A stretch of DNA of 7,984 nt. It comes from an uncultured Desulfovibrionaceae bacterium (lineage in GTDB: Bacteria > Desulfobacterota > Desulfovibrionia > Desulfovibrionales > Desulfovibrionaceae). Under the pieces are notes generated by a model that did no database searches, had not been told where the DNA came from, and worked only from the letters and a program-made list of their open reading frames with translations. Shown here piece after piece: positions 6,306 to 7,984 of the stretch. The DNA lies in NCBI GenBank assembly GCA_949427775.1, contig CASQEL010000079.1, positions 1 to 7,984 of the forward strand, read 5' to 3'. Position 1 is the first letter of the stretch. Each line of letters opens with the position of its first letter. The position numbers were made by a program, and so were the translations under genes.

Positions 6306-7874
6306 ATGCTGCCTGACGTCCTCTTGTCCGCCACGCCATCCTCCCCGGCAGACGATGACCGGGACTTCGATGCGGAAAACACGCCCGCCACGGGCAATCC
6401 CCCTCTGGAAACGACCAGCGCGCGGGGCACGCTGATCAGCGTCACGCCTCCTTCACGGGAAGCTCCGGAGTCGTCCGCATATACGCTGTGCCTGACCCGC
6501 GCCGACGGCGGCACGCTCCGTCTGCTCTTTGCCGACAATATACGGATCGCGGAAGCTCAGGACGGCGGCATCTCCGTCTATCGCAGCGATACGGGAAAAA
6601 CGACGCGCTACTCTTCTCGAGGCGAAAGGAGCGAAGTGGACGGCGACGCCACGACGGACGACGCCGATCTGGCGCTCGTCAACATCACCGACTCCGCCGT
6701 GCGGGGGGGCGATCGCAACACGCTGATCTTCAACTTCGCCGACAATGCGACCATCTCCGGCGGCACGGGTCACACCCGCATTCTGCTTGCAGACGGCGTC
6801 GCGGGAAACACCATCAGGATCAACGGCAATGCCGTCATCACAGGCGCGGCACTCCGGCAGAGCGCCATCACGCTCGACGGCGCGAGCAACCGCGTGCGTT
6901 TTTCCGATATTCAAGGCTGCACCCTGTCTCTGGGCGACGGCGGCACCGAGTTCGAGGCCACCCTGGTGCGGGATACCGACATCACCCTGGGCGACGGTTC
7001 CAACACCCTGCACCTCTACGCCCTGCGCGGCGAAGGACGGCTTTCATTGGGTCACGGCGACAACCGCATCAGCATTTACGAACTGAAAGACAACGCCGCC
7101 GTGCGCGCGGGCGACGGCCGTAACAGCATTGATATGGATGAAGTGGCGGGCGACGCCGTACTGCGGGCGGGGCATGGTTGCAATACCATCCATGTCTACC
7201 AACTCCGCGACAACGCCCGCGTCGTCGTCGGCGACGGGGACAACGGCATTACCCTGTATGAAGCGGAAGACAGCGCGGCGTTGCGCGTGGGCGACGGCAA
7301 CAACACCATCCGTCTGTACGAAATCGAAGACCATGCCTCCGTTATTGCGGGCAACGGACACAACAGCGTGCAGGCGGACACGTTGCGGCAATACGCTTCG
7401 ATACGTTGCGGTCACGGCGCCAATGCGCTGTGCGTCCGCCATATGAGAAACAGCGCGACCCTGGAGGCCGGTGAGGGAAACAATCTGGCTCAGGTTCTCG
7501 CCATGTGGGACACGTCCGCGCTCTCTTTGGGGTCGGGCGACAATTTCGGCTTTATAGGCGCGCGGCACGCCAAAGCCGCGGGGCGCGCCGTCGGCGGCAT
7601 GCTGCATGTCCAGCGAAAACGCCCCGACGAGCAGACGCTGCCGCTTCTCTTCCGGACCCTGATCCGACGGCATGGGAACAGAATACGGGCAGGGCTGCCC
7701 ACGGCTCCCGCTACGCCGCGCGACAGCCATTTTCCCTACGTCGCGCCGCCGCGCTGGCGGACGCCGGTCATGGCGGGACTGGGGCCTTCGCCCTGCCCGG
7801 CAAACGATGCTTCTTCCCCCAATCCGTGCGGCCCCCCGTTTTCGCAGGAAGAACAGGGGCCGGGGGACGCCTGA
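6306..7874 (+). CDS. Beta-solenoid protein with 20-residue GxGxN repeats, function unknown
   Basis: A 522-residue protein that I do not recognise as a named family. ATG at 6306 follows GGAGG (6297-6301) with a short 4-base spacer. Residues 1-60 are Pro/Ser/Thr/Asp-rich and probably disordered, with no clear signal peptide. Residues 60-125 form a mixed domain (LRLLFADNIRIAEAQDGG). From about 130 the chain becomes repetitive. Imperfect turns occur up to residue 228, then G-x-G-x-N recurs at exactly 20-residue steps with first Gly at 229, 249, 269 and so on to 409. A typical unit is RVGDGNNTIRLYEIEDHASV, with alternating hydrophobic residues. This predicts a two-strand-per-turn parallel beta-solenoid. 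The GDGxNxI half resembles an RTX calcium loop, but the second half does not. The tail (435-522) is basic, Pro-rich and ends GPGDA, with no anchor, autotransporter or obvious type I secretion signal. Surface or secreted location is a guess. The gene stands alone behind a terminator and an AT-rich leader. Confidence 0.75.
   Translation: MLPDVLLSATPSSPADDDRDFDAENTPATGNPPLETTSARGTLISVTPPSREAPESSAYTLCLTRADGGTLRLLFADNIRIAEAQDGGISVYRSDTGKTTRYSSRGERSEVDGDATTDDADLALVNITDSAVRGGDRNTLIFNFADNATISGGTGHTRILLADGVAGNTIRINGNAVITGAALRQSAITLDGASNRVRFSDIQGCTLSLGDGGTEFEATLVRDTDITLGDGSNTLHLYALRGEGRLSLGHGDNRISIYELKDNAAVRAGDGRNSIDMDEVAGDAVLRAGHGCNTIHVYQLRDNARVVVGDGDNGITLYEAEDSAALRVGDGNNTIRLYEIEDHASVIAGNGHNSVQADTLRQYASIRCGHGANALCVRHMRNSATLEAGEGNNLAQVLAMWDTSALSLGSGDNFGFIGARHAKAAGRAVGGMLHVQRKRPDEQTLPLLFRTLIRRHGNRIRAGLPTAPATPRDSHFPYVAPPRWRTPVMAGLGPSPCPANDASSPNPCGPPFSQEEQGPGDA
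6990..7544 (+). repeat. 60-base coding periodicity (20-residue solenoid units)
   Basis: Nine full 20-residue units (residues 229-408) plus the start of a tenth (409-413) follow each other without insertions or deletions. The loop pentapeptides are GDGSN, GHGDN, GDGRN, GHGCN, GDGDN, GDGNN, GNGHN, GHGAN, GEGNN and GSGDN. The second half of each unit usually has a D/N-x-A-x-(V/L) turn. The DNA of the units differs considerably (only the GGCGACGG-like core recurs), so the array is old and maintained by selection on the fold, not by recent duplication. Confidence 0.85.
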
Positions 7875-7888
7875 CGGCGCGCCGCCTT

Positions 7889-7981
7889 TTTCCCGTATTG
7901 CCGGGGGACTCCGGCGGGTGGACTGTCCGCGCGCGTTGCGGCGTCTCTTCGCCGACCATAATAAAAGTTCTTGAAGGAAGG
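7889..7981 (+). repeat. Dispersed repeat, right copy
   Basis: Inverted counterpart of bases 1-93. The hairpin GCCGG-GGGACT-CCGGC (7900-7915) corresponds to the perfect hairpin at 67-82; the C-to-T difference between copies keeps a possible G-U pair. The second hairpin CGGCG-TCTCTT-CGCCG (7939-7954) is identical in both copies. The element begins about 15 bases after the stop of the repeat protein and runs to within 3 bases of the window end. The last bases read GAAGGAAGGAGG, a strong ribosome-binding-site-like sequence, so a gene may begin just beyond the right edge. Confidence 0.8.
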
Positions 7982-7984
7982 AGG

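Noticed and set aside
6990..7544. 60-base periodicity that might suggest a CRISPR or DNA tandem array
   Set aside because: The units are diverged at DNA level with no constant repeat or spacer structure; the periodicity is in the protein, with conserved GxGxN loops.
7872..7895. GC-rich self-complementary CGGCGCGCCG followed by CCTTTTT as a terminator of the solenoid gene
   Set aside because: The palindrome leaves no loop for a stable stem, and alternative pairings are only 4 bp; termination here is possible but not supported.

Overview
The window looks like a fragment of a high-GC Desulfovibrio-type (Desulfovibrionaceae) chromosome. This rests on general sequence style, the presence of SelB and the ArsR/permease type; no marker gene proves it. 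Most coding DNA is strongly GC-rich, with one sharp AT-rich break. Both ends of the window consist of the same roughly 93-base repeat in opposite orientations. The simplest reading is an assembly contig that stops at a multicopy dispersed repeat; a mobile unit with terminal inverted repeats is less likely, since no transposase or recombinase is visible.

Left part (138-3719, all minus strand). selB, the selenocysteine-specific elongation factor, is followed by an arsR-family metalloregulator and then an ArsP-like/UPF0718 membrane permease. selB carries a one-base frameshift near 2022 that separates the C-terminal mRNA-binding winged-helix domain from the rest of the protein. arsR and the permease form a compact repressor/transporter pair. 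Each gene has operator-like symmetry at its own promoter, and a TTGGCAAAAT motif is shared by both sites.

Middle part (3898-5488, plus strand). A YjbQ/UPF0047 family protein and the Y-family DNA polymerase IV gene dinB lie 16 bases apart and are probably co-transcribed, divergently from selB.

Right part (5489-7984). About 800 bases without an intact gene hold remnants of an XRE-type helix-turn-helix regulator (plus strand) and possibly of a membrane transporter (minus strand). The two tails point away from each other, as if the centre of a divergent pair had been deleted. A perfect 12-bp-stem terminator and then an AT-rich block of about 190 bases follow. That block precedes a 522-residue protein of unknown function, built on a very regular 20-residue GxGxN repeat that predicts a beta-solenoid. 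This protein is the least familiar item in the window.
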